Positions 12,283-23,420 are shown, numbered from the stretch's first letter. The stretch: 64,000 bases of DNA from Siderastrea radians (GCA_964017195.1 OZ024889.1:64423858-64487857); one strand, 5' to 3'. Notes: generated by a model from the letters alone, not told the origin. Numbers and translations: made by a program.

Positions 12283-13791
12283 TAGATCTAAAGCAGCCTA
12301 GTACCCAGTTCTCCTCCGCTAACTCGACTTGGCACGAAATGTCCTCACGCCACCGAATGACTGACGTCACGAGATTTCGCTGCAAGGAATGAGCCAGAAG
12401 AGGAGGCCAAGGTATTAGGTTGGATCTAGAGCACTGAATGTTCTGATGGAACGCGTACAAATGGTTTTCTTGCTTGTTTATATACGCTATATTACTCGAA
12501 TTTACTTGAAGCCTACGTCGTAATCCAACTCATCCCAACCCATATTCATCGGGCAAACTCGAATGCAGTACATGGTCTGAAAATAAACTGTTTCACAAAA
12601 CAGACTAAGAGAGAATGTAACATTTTCGTCAATATTTCCTAGTAAAATTGTAGTAACATGCACTCTTCAGATAAGAAGAGCTGTTATCACACTGATCACG
12701 TAACAATTGTTTGTCTTTGTAGCGCTTCCGCGTTTAACTTGTATAGAGTGTAGATGAGTATTTCCACTGTTGTGTGGAATGCAGTGGTTCTATTTATACG
12801 AATGTTTCTATTTATTCCAAAGAATCACGGAAAATTGTTTTTCTATTTCCTTTACCGGATAGAACGGTTTCAACTGAGTGCCGAAAGCAATTCCCATTTT
12901 CTTTTGGTTTTGTTTACGACGAAAGGTGATTGGTTAAAAAAAACTTGCGACACCTTCTTAACCTATTAGAAGTAAAAAAATTAAATCCAATCGTGACTTG
13001 CCGGCATACGTTTTTCCGCGCTTAGAGCCCGTCACATGCATTTGCCTCGAGCTTTGATTGGTTCATTGGGTTTGTTGTCTGCTGTGGTTGGCCATTCATT
13101 TGGGGTTATTTTCTATCAAAAAGAAAAATATAGAGAAACTGATGGAAATACTCGAGGGAGATTGTGATGTACACTGTGATAAACTTTCGAAGTCACCGAA
13201 ACTCCCTCCACGAATGAGCCCCATTTTCTTTTTCTTGATTCCAGTACGGCACCTGACACCCCCATGTCGTGAAGATCTTGACTGGTTGCTATTGTAACGA
13301 GCACGAAAACGGAATGAAAAAACCTCGGCGGGGGCGGTTTAACAAAAAGAGCGCCGACTTTGACAACCAACCAATTGCAAATTAGGGCACCGGAAAAAAA
13401 AATTGTTTTGACAGTTCTTTCCTTCAGGGACATCGAAACTGAAATTTATTTTGCACGTTATTGTTGCTAAGTATACGAATGAGGAATGTTATCGCACTTT
13501 AAAATTAGCTCCAGGCACTAAAACATGATTGTGAATTTTTACTTTTATTATTTCCCTAAGCATTCCATAATAATCAGGAAACGCATTAACCTGTTTATTG
13601 CCGAGATTCTAATTGTGGTGATAAACGGTTACTAGTGATTGCGAAGGACACCCAACCATTTTCTCGCTAAGTACTCAACATTAGGCTTTTTTGTTAAATC
13701 AACATACCGCATATTTGCAGAAGCTGTAAAAATTGCTATGTATGCATACACTTCAACAAGAACTTAGTAGACGCATTTGCTGATTTTTCAG

Positions 13792-13818
13792 CACCCAGTG
13801 AAGCAGAGCCTTTATAAG
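13792..13818 (+). CDS. candidate microexon 5 of the membrane protein gene
   Basis: A 27-nt segment (HPVKQSLYK) sits between a TTTTTCAG acceptor and a GTGAGT donor, phase 0-0, after a 4.5-kb intron. It keeps the reading frame and adds basic and tyrosine-containing residues in keeping with the tail. A possible terminal exon follows at 14514-14564: TTTCAG acceptor, then 16 codons from CGA GGT to a TAA. Both are weakly supported because so short a segment can arise by chance. Confidence 0.3.
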
Positions 13819-14779
13819 GTGAGTTGAAATTCACATTTACAATTTTCTCTTCCTTGAGGCTAGTTCCTAGTAAAGAACCATTTTCAATTTATGCTTGCTT
13901 TTTTTATTTGAATACGGTAGATATTGTGTAATGAACCAATTCTGGCATGTCGCTTATAAATGGCATTTAAATTTGAGTCAATAGTGAGTTATTAACGTGC
14001 ATGATATCGGCGATCGATTTGTTCTGCAAGGTTGTCAAAACTAATTATACTTTCTGAACTATCAGCTGCTCGGGTTTTGGTTAATTTCCACCCCTTTTCA
14101 GCTAGCCATCCAGTATATTATCCTTGCCTCTCAAAGTATCATTGTCATGAGCCTAATTGACACCCTTTGGATCAAAAATTAAATTTACTTTAATAATATA
14201 CAAATGTTTTGACGTATATATGCATAATATTGGAAATTGCGTTTTTTGTTTTTGTTATTGGGCCTGAAAATTGCAGCTGTTCCTGTTTGTTTGCAGTTAT
14301 TTTAGAAGTTGATGTCACGACCATAATTTTTTTTTAATTTTTAAAACAGCAGTACAGTTATTAAAAACCAATCCTTAAATAGAGCTTTTTTTTTCTCTAG
14401 AATTATTTGGTTTACTCCATAACCCTATTAATATAGAAGGAAAGTTCTAAAATCTAAAAGAAACTATTAAGCATGTTTTGATAACATTCTTGCAAATTTT
14501 TACGTAATTTCAGCGAGGTGATTTCGCGTTTATTAACATAAAATTGTCAACCAAAATCAAATAAGTTTTGTTGGGAATCGCCTAATTTATTAGGTAAATT
14601 AACCGCTCTTAATGCACAATGTTGTTTTTGGCTCAAATATAAGCTTGGATTATTACTTTAAATGCCGCCCACTTCTGACGTCAGTGCTTACCAAGGAAAA
14701 CTAATCAAGAAAACAAGAAACACGCAAAATATTGCCACAGCATTTGCCCAACGTACAATGGTGCAATATCTGAATAATG

Positions 14780-15625
14780 GGGACGTTCTACCGATGAAAT
14801 GTGGGGTAAGATCTCAGAATAATTTCTAGTTGATTAAGCTAAACTTTCCGAATTTCGAAAGTCACCGTGACGTGGTGTAGAGCAATGTAGTTTTATTTTG
14901 TTTTGTTTTTGTTTGTAAGCAATGTATTAATTTCTACATGATTACGTAACTGGTCGGCTCCGAATCCGTTCGGTACGTTTTAGCTCAAGGAAAATAAGAA
15001 TATACAGGGGGTGTTTTGAGCCTTGTTTAACTTATAAGAAATTTTATTTTGGTAGTTTATTAGTTGTGATTCAATTGAAGCTGCCTACAAATGAATAGAA
15101 TGCAAATTGTAAACTAATTTTGTGCGAATAAAGACCGGCAGCTGTGAGTGAACATTTATTCCGTGATCGGTCACAACGAACGACAAACTGAGCTCATGCA
15201 GGCATGATTATTTGTGATATCTTCCAATGTCGGTTCGCGGTTACTTATTTTCGCTAAATCGAGGAAAGCGTATAATTTCCGATACTTTGTTTTCGCGTTT
15301 TCAGTGAAGATAGGAGGCCAAAGCCTAAAATCGCGAAAAGTGCGAAAATTATGACTCACAGAGATATGTAACAATGAGTTAGTTACGTTACTCAAGTTCT
15401 TTCGCCAAGTCAATCCTTCTTTCAAGAAGAAAAAAACCGTTCGTGTACCGCTCTGTTTAAAAAAAAGATCAAAAGTTTAAAAGAAAAATTTGACCAATTT
15501 TACCAAATTTGTCCTCAGTATACAAAAGAGAAGCGATAAACTATTTAATAGTATCTATTTCCATTCCTTTGACTAAGAGTCGGAGCTAAATACGTCATTC
15601 ATCTTGGTTGGCAACATATGCTGGA
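14780..15625. repeat. tandem unit A of a diverged ~0.85-kb repeat
   Basis: The first of at least three related units. Shared landmarks in order: gttctaccgat, tgattacgtaac...gtcggct, cggtacgtttagctcaag, a TTTTGAGCCTTGTT-like motif, an aatgaatagaa block, ccgtgatcggtcacaacgaa, a tttcg...gtgaagata block, aaatcgcgaaa, then gcgataaactatttaatagt and catcttggttggcaacat. The distance from gttctaccgat here (14783) to unit B (15641) is about 858 bp. Non-coding; its origin (transposon or local duplication) is unknown. Confidence 0.7.
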
Positions 15626-16755
15626 GAGTTCACCTATGCGGAAGTTCTACCGATAAAATAATTAAAAAAACTTTTACAGGAGTACGGACACCAGAATTAT
15701 TGCTCGATGAATTCGCTAACTTTCTGAAGTTTGAAAGTTAATAATATGACCTGGTGCAGCAATGTAGTTTAAGGAGATTTTTTTCTTAGTGATTACGTAA
15801 CCAGTCGGCTTAATCGGTACGTTTAGCTCAAGAAAAATAAACTATACAGTGGCTGTTTTCAGGCTTGTTAAACGTCATTTTTATTTTGACAGTTTATTAT
15901 TTGTGATTTAATTGAAGCTGCCTACAGATGAATAGAACGAAAATTGTTGCTTTTGAAATTCATCAAAGACCGGAGTTTTAGTTTATCGATCAAAGACCGG
16001 AGCGAGCTTTTGGTGAGCTAGATAGCTGATCAGTCATTCCGTGATCACCAATCCGGTTTTAACAAACGAAAACGAGTCCTTTATGACTTTCCGTGATACC
16101 GTCCAATATCAAAATCGACGGACCCCTTTATTTTCGCAGTTTTCATGCAGTGAAGATAGAGGGTCATAGCCTAATATCACGAAATTGAGTAGAGAGTCAC
16201 AAAGATAGGTGACGCTAAGTTAACGTTGCTCAAGGTCTTATATTTCCATTCTTTCGACCAAGGCCCGGGGCGGTACTCCCCGAAAATTTGGGTGGGGTCA
16301 TGCGGTGCACTTCTTGAAACACTTACCCCATTCTATCATTTCAGACCAAAATATGTAATTTTTCCTACCCTGTTTCACACCTGACCCAAAATTCGATACC
16401 CTATCACAGACGTTCAGATTCCCGATATTAACGCACTTCTCAAGAGGTGATAATAAGGAGAAAACGTAGCTGCTTATAAAAACCCTAGCCAATTCCGGAC
16501 CAGAAGGCACAAACCTTACCCTACTTGAGACCAAAATGGTCAAAATCTATAACCTCTTTCAGGGCAAAACGGCTCTAAAACCGTAATTTTTGGCGCCGCA
16601 CATACCTATCTTGCTTACATAAGGGAGGCCCCCGCCCCCGGGGACCAAGGTTCGGAGCTAATGCCATTCCACGCAGAGAGAAAAAGAAGAAATAACAAGG
16701 AGTTTTAATTTAAAAGCGTCATTCACCTTGGTTGGCAACATGTGTACTGAGACAT
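15626..16755. repeat. tandem unit B, interrupted by a hAT-like MITE and ended by the DIRS element
   Basis: It repeats the landmarks of unit A, including tgattacgtaaccagtcggc (15790), tacagatgaatagaacg and cattcaccttggttggcaac (16719-16738). It carries a 379-bp insertion (16264-16642). Its 3' edge is cut by the DIRS insertion at about 16755/16756. Confidence 0.7.
16264..16642. mobile_element. hAT-like MITE with 8-bp target site duplication
   Basis: The 379-bp insertion is bordered by the direct repeat GACCAAGG at 16256-16263 and 16643-16650. It begins CCCGGGGCGGTACTCCCC and ends with the inverse, GGAGGCCCCCGCCCCCGGG, giving short GC-rich terminal inverted repeats. The corresponding place in unit A (around 15571-15590, gactaagagtcggagc) lacks the element and has one copy of the target, so this is a clean empty-site comparison. 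An 8-bp duplication is characteristic of hAT transposases. No coding sequence. Confidence 0.8.
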
Positions 16756-16925
16756 GAAAGATATTTATTTCGTAAACTTAGCCTAAAATCTAAAATGAAT
16801 AATGCTAATTTGCCTTGAAACAATATGCACCAGGACAATAGGGAATAAAAAATTCCCGGATGTGAGCAAGATTTGCAGGTGGCCTGGCCTCCTACTTCAC
16901 TTTTGTTTTGTGCACGCTTCGAAGC
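16756..16925 (+). repeat. left inverted terminal repeat of the DIRS element
   Basis: About 165 bp, reverse-complementary to 22460-22649. Matching blocks include cctaaaatctaaaatgaa, gaaacaatatgcaccagg, acaatagggaataaaaaatt, cccggatgtgagca and ggtggcctggcctcctac. The outermost ~30 bp differ between the two ends, and both versions reappear in the internal complementary region, as in DIRS1. Confidence 0.85.
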
Positions 16926-17455
16926 TGACGTTTGTCGAGTTTCTGCGTGACTTTCCAACGTTTGCCGTGCAGCACCAGAAGCCTTGGGGTTTTTCTTGGA
17001 TTCTTCCATCGGTCCTAAGGAGATTCTTTTTTGTTTCGAGATATTTAGTGTTTACTAGGCGATTTTTTGTTACGTTTGTTACTCCACGTGGCATTCTCGT
17101 CTCGCCGGTCCGCCATCTTGGTTTTCTTCGTGGTTCTACAGCGGTCTGGTGGTTTTCCTATACAGCAAGCCTACCTGGGTTGACTTGTTTCTTTTTGTTT
17201 TAGTGCTCGTGGCCGATTTTTTGGGCGGTTTGGAAACCTCTGCTCAAGGCCTTCAGAACTCTTGGTCGGTAACGTATCGTATACGTGGTCGATTACCGTT
17301 CGTGGTTATTTCTGCCTCTGTACCGCTTCAAATTTTATATATATGTATATATATATACATTTGGTCTTGGTACACGCATTCCACGTTTTTTCCTGTGTCC
17401 GTTTTATTTACCACGTGGTGTCATACTTTATTTTTTCTCATTTCCCTTCATTAGC

Positions 17456-18880
17456 ATGGCTGCTTCAGGGAATGGGAACGAGCCGGCTGTCGCGGATGCC
17501 GTTGGTTCGCGAGAGGAGTCGAATGGATTATCTGTGGCTCAAACACCATCTCAGGTTGACAGCATTGCTGAGATGTAACGTCAGATTAAAGCCAACCACG
17601 CCTTAGTCCTATCCCTTAGGGAGGAATTGCACCAATATAATGTAGCACGTTCAGCCACCTCTACCCATGGCCACAGGTCACCCAGTAGTGACTCTTTGCG
17701 TGAACCCGTAGGCGAGCCTTTACTGCCAGGAGTATCTCCAGTCCCTGAGGACAGCATATCTCTGTTTGCTCAGGGGTCGAGTATCCAGGAGACTGGTGCC
17801 CGGGGAGTCTCTGTCAGATATCCTTCCAGCATTGATTTAGATGTGGAGCCCTGTCTGTCTCGGCCCCAAGTCGACACCCACGCGCCAGGGTTCTCGGAGA
17901 ATCTCTCCTATGTTTCAGACCTGCTGCAGGTATCTAAGCGGAAGGAGGATTCTGCAAGTTTTCACAATATGAGCGAGCAGTTGTTGTTAGCTGAAGGGGA
18001 GGCACGGAGCACTACTTCCCTGCCACCCTCTCATTCAGTTGCTCATTGGCTGAAGGAAACCAACAACAAGATAAGAGGGTCTGGTGATGCAAATGTTCTT
18101 AAACCACAGGGGCATGGTTGGCTCTGACGTTTTCTCTTCTACTCGACACAAGATTTACCCATCATCATCTTACCGTATTCATGAACAGGTTGTTGAGGCT
18201 ATTCCTCAAGTGCTTGATGCTGACCATGACCTGTTGGCTCTAGCAGAGACCACAGTCACTGTTAAGGCTTCAGAGTTCAAAGCCATTGAGGCCTTGGTCA
18301 GAAGTTCCCTGAGTGTTCTTTCTTTCATTCAGCACTTTGACGTTGCTTCTACAAAGCTCCTTCAGCAGTTTCTTGAGGAGGTCGGCCAGAGTAGTCAGGA
18401 GTTCTGGTCACAGCGTGCCCATATGTTGCTCAATCTCAAGCTGTCACAGGCTAGGGCCCTCTCCCATCTTGCCAATGTCGAAGCTAAGCTTTTGGGTAAT
18501 GTCGTATTGGCTAGGAGGGACTCCTTTTAAGCCCGTTCTAAAATTGCAGGTGACCAGCAACTCAAGAATTATCTGCGGACCACTTCTATGACCACACTTC
18601 ATTGTTCGCAGGTCAAGTTACTTCTGTGGCCAAGGAGCTGGCAGAGGGTAAGAGGCGACCACCAGCCCTCGAAAGCAGGAGGGCTTCAGCCTCTTCCAGT
18701 TCAGCAAGGCAGCAGGATCGCTCTCACTTCACACGGGTTCGAGCTCAACCATCCAAGCCCCGTAGCTCACGCCAACCTCCGCCAGCCTCTTCTAGCCGGG
18801 TGGCACCAGGGAAGCGTGCGGGCCACCAAGCCCCAGGGGGCCCTGCAAAGAAGCCTAGAGCAGGGCCAAAAAACTTCTGA
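17456..18880 (+). pseudogene. DIRS gag-like ORF1, broken
   Basis: An ATG at 17456 starts frame 2 (MAASGNGNEPAVADAVG). The frame is interrupted by an in-frame TAA at 17576-17578, continues open to 18127, shifts to frame 3 (about 18084-18527, with a conserved-looking helical stretch around VEAIPQVLDADHDLLALAE), meets a TAA at 18528-18530, and returns to frame 2 to finish in a basic, proline/serine-rich tail (about 18602-18880, RVAPGKRAGHQAPGGPAKK). Position, length and basic tail fit the ORF1/Gag-like protein that DIRS elements place before the polymerase. There is no zinc knuckle. At least two stops and two frame changes show decay. Confidence 0.65.
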
Positions 18881-18988
18881 CTGGATGGACAGGGTGGTGA
18901 CCTCCCCCTGTCCAGCACCTCAGCTTGCAGTAGACTTGCCACTCCCCTCAGTTCCTGTGGGTGGCCCTCTGTCCCTTTTTCTGGACTC

Positions 18989-20343
18989 TTGGAGGTCCAC
19001 AACAAGGTCCAGTACGTTTTGCACCTTCTCCAACATGGAATTCATCTCAGTTTCGACTCTCAGCCACTATTGACAACCAGCCCGGTGCCCTTCCCACTGC
19101 CAGAGGCCAGCAGCAGGAGAGAGCATCTAAGGGCGGAGATCCTCTCCATGTTGGAAAAGGGAGCCATAGAGAAGGTGGAGAACAAGTCCTCGCCAGGGTT
19201 TTACAGTCTGCTGTTTGTAATCCCCAAAAAGAACGGGAAACTTCGGTTGGCCATCGACCTACGGTCCTTGAACTGTCACCTAACAAAGGAAAAGTTTCAC
19301 GTGGAGACACCCACCAACCTGCACCACTCATTCAGAAAGGGGATTGGGTCATCTCCTTGGATCTGACAGATGCATACCTTCACGTCCCGATCCACCCATC
19401 GTCGAGGAAGTTCCTTCGTTTCCTATACCAGGACGAGGTGTTCCAGTTTCGTGTTCTGCCTTTCGGCTTGTCAGTGAGCCCAAGGGTGTTCACGCGGGTG
19501 GTGGATATGATGATGGCTCATGTTCGATCGCTGGGCTTGCAGATTCACCACTATCTTGACGACTGGCTTCTGAGAAACCAGCAGGTGGACCACCTCAGGG
19601 CTCAGATGCAGAGCCTTCTCCACTTAACTGCTCGCCTGGGTTGGATACCCAGCCTGGAGAAGTCAGAGTTATCCCCAACTCAAGACTTTGTCTTTATCGG
19701 CACACATTATCGCACCGACCTAGGGCTGATGTTCGCTCCAGCAGTTCGATTCAGAGAAGCAGCCAGTCATGCTCATCGAATTCTCCTAGCAAAGTATGTT
19801 ACAGCTCGGGACCTTCTCTCGTTGTTGGAGAGACTAGTGTCAATGTCAGATTTGGTGCCTCTAGGCCGACTCAGATATCGGCCTCTTCAGCTTTACCTAT
19901 TAGCTCACTGGCGCCCCAGTCAGGGTCGATTAGCGGACAGGATTCCCTTGAATCACTCCTTCTTAGATCCATTTCTGAAATGGTGGACCAAGCCAGCCAA
20001 CGTTCTTCAGGGGAAGCCCATCCAGGCTCCCGTTCCGCAGCTAGCTGTGTACACAGATGCCTCCACCAGCGGTTGGGGAGCCCATTGTGGCAGTCAGTCA
20101 ATAGCAGGTCTATGGCTAGCTGCTGAAACACCCCGCCACATAAACGAGTTGGAGTTACTGGCCATTCAGAGGGCAGTGCGCCACATTCTACCTCTGATCA
20201 GAGGCAAGGTAGTGATGTTCCACTCAGACAACAGCGTAGCAGTGGCCTACCTGCGGAATCAAGGGGGCACTCACTCGTTGCCCATGTTTCACCTAACTTT
20301 GGAGATCCTCCTAGAGTGTCAGCAGCACAACATCACCCTGTAA
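18989..20343 (+). pseudogene. DIRS reverse transcriptase-RNase H, broken
   Basis: RT/RNase H copies the element RNA into cDNA and removes the template. The first part is in frame 2 (about 18989-19331: LRAEILSMLEKGAIEKV and FVIPKKNGKLRLAIDLRSLN, the RT fingers). A one-base shift near 19325-19335 moves it to frame 1. Motif A is SLDLTDAYLHVPI, motif B LPFGLSVSPRVFTRVV, motif C HHYLDDWLL with the catalytic DD. RNase H follows with VYTDAS, an acidic residue in INELELLAIQ, and HSDNSVAVAYL. A TAA at 20341-20343 cuts RNase H before its last catalytic region, which resumes in the same frame (HMPGRLNVLADGLSRR). Clearly DIRS-like, but non-functional as it stands. Confidence 0.85.
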
Positions 20344-20820
20344 GTGAGTCACATGCCAGGTCGTCTGAATGTCCTAGCCGACGGCCTGTCGAGAAGACAT
20401 CAGATCATAGGCACAGAATGGTCTCTGCACCCCAGCATAGTGCGTCAAATGTTCTCCATCTGGTACATTCCCGAGTTAGACCTGTTCGCAACTCGTCACA
20501 ACAACAAACTGGGAGAGTTTGTGTATCCAGTTCCACATCCTCTGGCAATAGCAGTGGATGCTCTGTCGATTCCATGGGACGGGCGCTGGCTATATGCCTA
20601 TCCCCCAACTGCGCTGATGCAACGAGTGCTTCACAAGTTGGCGCACTCGAGCCAGTGTCGAATGCTTCTGGTCACTCCTCTTCAGCACTACCAGCCATGG
20701 CTTCCAATGCTTCTCAGGTTGCTAGTGGATTTTCCACGGGAGGTGCCACCAATGGCACGGCTCTTGAGACAGCCTAAGTCAGGAGTATTCCACAGCCGCC
20801 CCGATCTGGTTCATCTGTTC
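20344..20820 (+). pseudogene. DIRS RNase H C-terminus and Dam-methylase-like region
   Basis: It continues frame 1 after the stop at 20341. First comes the end of RNase H (HMPGRLNVLADGLSRR, supplying the late H and D), then a segment with IWYIPELDLFATRHNNKL, AVDALSIPWDGRWLYAYPPT and MLLVTPLQHYQPWLPMLL. In DIRS elements the region after RNase H is related to phage-type N6-adenine DNA methylases (Dam). AYPPT aligns with the position of their (D/N)PP(Y/F) catalytic motif but lacks both the first acidic/amide residue and the aromatic one, so methylase activity is not expected. The assignment is by knowledge of the family plus these motifs. Confidence 0.6.
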
Positions 20821-20822
20821 GC

Positions 20823-21927
20823 GTGGAGCTTATTGAGCGTGGCCTGCGAGAGCGACAGTTTTCTGAAGCAGTTGCCCACCGTCTCAGCCAGACAGTTAGA
20901 GCATCTACCGCCGGCATCTATGACTGTAAGTGGCGAGTTTATGAAATTTGGTGTCGTACAGAACAGATTAGTCCTCTCAAAGCCTCTGTCCAGCAATTGG
21001 CGGATTTCTTTGAGTTCCTGTTCTCGTCCCGCAAGTTAGCTCCCTCTACCATTAAGGGCTACAGGTCGTCCATTAGTACAGTATTTAGGCTACAGGGGGG
21101 GCTGGAATCCTGGTACAGATCCAATTCTGTCATCGCTATTGCGAGCGTTTGATATGGAACGACCTAGGTCTCCCAAGATCATTCCTCGGTGGAATTTGGT
21201 TTTGGTAATTCAGGCCTTCCTTGAAGAACCTTTTGAGCCTATGGACTCATGTGCAATGAAGTTTCTCACATGGAAGACAGTCTTTCTAGTAGCTCTTGCA
21301 TCAGCCAGACGCGTAAGCTGCCTGCATGCCCTTTCGCTTGAGCCAGACCCACAGCAGCCTGACCTGCCTGGGTCCCTGAGGTTTGGTCGACACAAGGCAG
21401 ATGTGACAATCTTCACCAACCCAGCATTTGTGGCCAAGAATCAGAGGCTGGAACCTAATCCTCCAGTGGTGATTAAATCTCTGCGCTCATTTATCGCAGG
21501 CCAGGAAGAACCTGACAATAAACTTTGTCCAGTGCGTGCGTTCCTGTATTATTTGAAGCGCACGCAAGCCAGGCGAGGTACTTGCTTTCGTCTGTTCTTA
21601 CCGTACAAGCTTGGTCAAGGAGATAACAAACTCCAGCCAGATTCCATATCAAGGTGGATAAAGTCAGCGGTCAGGCAGGCTTACACCTCTGCAGGTAACT
21701 CTCAATTCATCCGGGGCCTTGTGGGAATTTCTGCCCATGAAGTGAGAGCTATAGCCACAACTTGGGCAGCTTTCAACTCCACTCCAGTTGAAGATATTCT
21801 TAAGGCTGCCTATTGGAACAACGAAACTACCTTTACCAGCTTTTACCTGCGTGACATGTCGGGATTTTCCCAGCAGATCCATCGTCTCGGTCCCCTTTCA
21901 GTGGCCCAAACGACAGTTGGCCATTGA
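20823..21927 (+). pseudogene. DIRS tyrosine recombinase, frameshifted
   Basis: This enzyme integrates the circular DNA form. The N-terminal, SAM-like DNA-binding part lies in frame 3 (20823-21095, RLSQTVRASTAGIYDCKWRV and PSTIKGYRSSISTVF). A run of seven G (21095-21101) then marks a shift to frame 1, which stays open to 21927. The catalytic part keeps the recombinase residues: first Arg in LASARRVSCLHAL, the His-x-x-Arg box in ISAHEVRAIATTWA, and the nucleophilic Tyr in TTFTSFYLRD near the C-terminus. The catalytic domain is therefore intact apart from the single homopolymer frameshift. That makes the shift either very recent or an assembly error. Confidence 0.85.
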
Positions 21928-22259
21928 CTTTTGGAATTTTGCATATTGTTTGCGCCCAGACTTTTCTGGGTTTGTAAATAGTTTTCAGGTTTTCAGCTGA
22001 GTGGGTGTTTATGTAAATTTGTGTATCTTTCATTTTTTGTCTTGTTTTATTTGCTCTGGTAAGCCTCCGGGCTCCTGGAGTGTCAGTTGGAACTGCCTGC
22101 TTCAGTGGTTGTTCCTGTTTGGCCATAGTAACCACTGCATTTCCGGCCACTTTGGAGTGTCTGGACTCACACTGTTCCCGGTCAAGCCTTTCTCAAGCCT
22201 TGCAGCCTGAGACATGTGATCATCTGGGTGCTGACGTCAGTAGGTACTCAGGCAGTAAC

Positions 22260-22390
22260 TTTTCCACCTCCTTTCATGATATTCTGGTATTCATTTTAGA
22301 TTTTAGGCTAAGTTTACGAAATAAATATGTGATTTTTCCCCAGGAAAATTGATATTTATGAGTAATACTTACCTAAAATCTAAAAGATTT
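22260..22390 (+). repeat. internal complementary region (ICR) of the DIRS element
   Basis: The left half (22270-22325: tcattttagattttaggc, then taagtttacgaaataaatat) is the complement of the left element end (16762-16798). The right half (22346-22387: gatatttatgagtaatactt, then acctaaaatctaaaa) is the complement of the right element end (22584-22618). The two halves abut around tgtgatttttcccc. In DIRS1 this segment templates completion of the element ends. Confidence 0.85.
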
Positions 22391-22459
22391 TGCCCCCTCA
22401 CATTCCAACTGGCATGTTTCCACCTCCCCGCGCTCTTCACAGCCTGAGTAGGGAAGCTT

Positions 22460-22649
22460 CTTCGCTACACAACAAAAGTGAGGTAGGAGGCCAGGCCACC
22501 AGGCATATCCTGCTCACATCCGGGAATTTTTTATTCCCTATTGTCCTGGTGCATATTGTTTCACGGCAAATCAGCATTGTTCATTTTAGATTTTAGGTAA
22601 GTATTACTCATAAATATCAATTATCCTGCGGAAAATCACATTTTTTTTT
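22460..22649 (+). repeat. right inverted terminal repeat of the DIRS element
   Basis: Reverse complement of the left repeat, with matching blocks gtaggaggccaggccacc, cacatccgggaatttttt, attccctattgtcctggt and gcatattgtttcac. The element ends in or next to a T run (22641-22649). The flanking tttttgctatttg resembles ttttttctatttgg in another unit of the host repeat (around 23412), which supplies the empty site. Confidence 0.82.
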
Positions 22650-23420
22650 GCTATTTGACCGAAACATTCCTTGGATAATGAGAACCAAGTCAAGTCAAGG
22701 CATGCGTAAAGTTGGTATGCAATGCTTTATTTCTGTGTGATTACGTAACAAGTCGGCTAGGTACGTTTTCAGGCTTGTTAATGATAAAATTTATTTTTAT
22801 GTTTCATGACAAATGAATAGAATGGAAAATTGCCGTGTCTCAACCTAATTTTGTGCAAACAAACGCCAGTAGCCGTTGGTGAACAAGATAACTGGCAGTC
22901 ATTTATTCCGTGGTCGTTCGTAACAAACGAAAACGAGTGCATACAAAACTTTTCGTGATCCGGCTTTCCAATGTTCTCAATTGGGTTATTAGTTTCACTA
23001 CATCGACGGGCCTCTAATTTCCGATTCTTTATTTTCCCGTTTTCTGTGAAGACAACAGGTTAAAACCTAAAATCACGAAAATAGTGAAAATTGAGACGAG
23101 AAGATTTAATAATTTCCACTACACAAGTTCTTTGTTCAAGTCCGTCCTTCATATTAAAAAGAAATGCACTTGAACGTCATTTTAAAGGAACTTGGTAAAC
23201 TATTTATCAATAGGATTGGAAGTTGAAATTTATACTTTGACTAATTTTACTAAATTTATCCTCGGACGAGAAGCGATAAACCATCTAATAGTAGCTATTT
23301 CCAATCTTACGACTACGGATAGAACTGGGATAGAGGTTCATGGCACTTAACACACACAAAAAAATTAGCTTAATTTATGATAGTGTGCAGCATATGTAGA
23401 CTCAACAGATTTTTTCTATT
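22650..23420. repeat. tandem unit C of the ~0.85-kb repeat
   Basis: It resumes the array after the DIRS element: tgattacgtaacaagtcggc (22738), a caaatgaatagaatgg block, ttccgtggtcgttcgtaac, gtgaagacaacaggttaaaa, cctaaaatcacgaaaat and gcgataaaccatctaatagt. The start of a further unit (ttttttctatttggtaac, 23410-23440) shows the array continued at least partly. Confidence 0.65.

Larger units (their letters stand above)
9546..13791. other. long intron of the membrane protein gene (if exon 5 is real)
   Basis: No protein-coding exon is supported. The stretch contains the two inverted-repeat elements listed separately (10391-10543 and 11990-12282) and, at 11837-11856, a lone end (gacatagcccctttaa) resembling the terminus of the element at 30917-31162. 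The open frames at 9992-10219 (minus) and 13116-13433 (minus) show no domain. Confidence 0.45.
16756..22649 (+). mobile_element. DIRS-type tyrosine recombinase retrotransposon, degraded
   Basis: A 5.9-kb element inserted within the tandem repeat array. It has inverted terminal repeats and, just inside the right one, an internal complementary region (22260-22390) whose two halves are the complements of the outer ends of the left and right terminal repeats. That is the hallmark of the DIRS1 group, which replicates through a circular intermediate and integrates with a tyrosine recombinase instead of an integrase, without target duplication. Order: gag-like, RT/RNase H, Dam-like region, tyrosine recombinase. 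It is visibly more GC-rich than its surroundings. Frameshifts and in-frame stops in every module make this copy non-autonomous. Confidence 0.88.

Noticed and set aside
16802..17203. 133-codon open frame at the left end of the DIRS element
   Set aside because: It lies in the terminal repeat and leader, has no domain, and starts well before the gag-like ATG. It is a chance frame.
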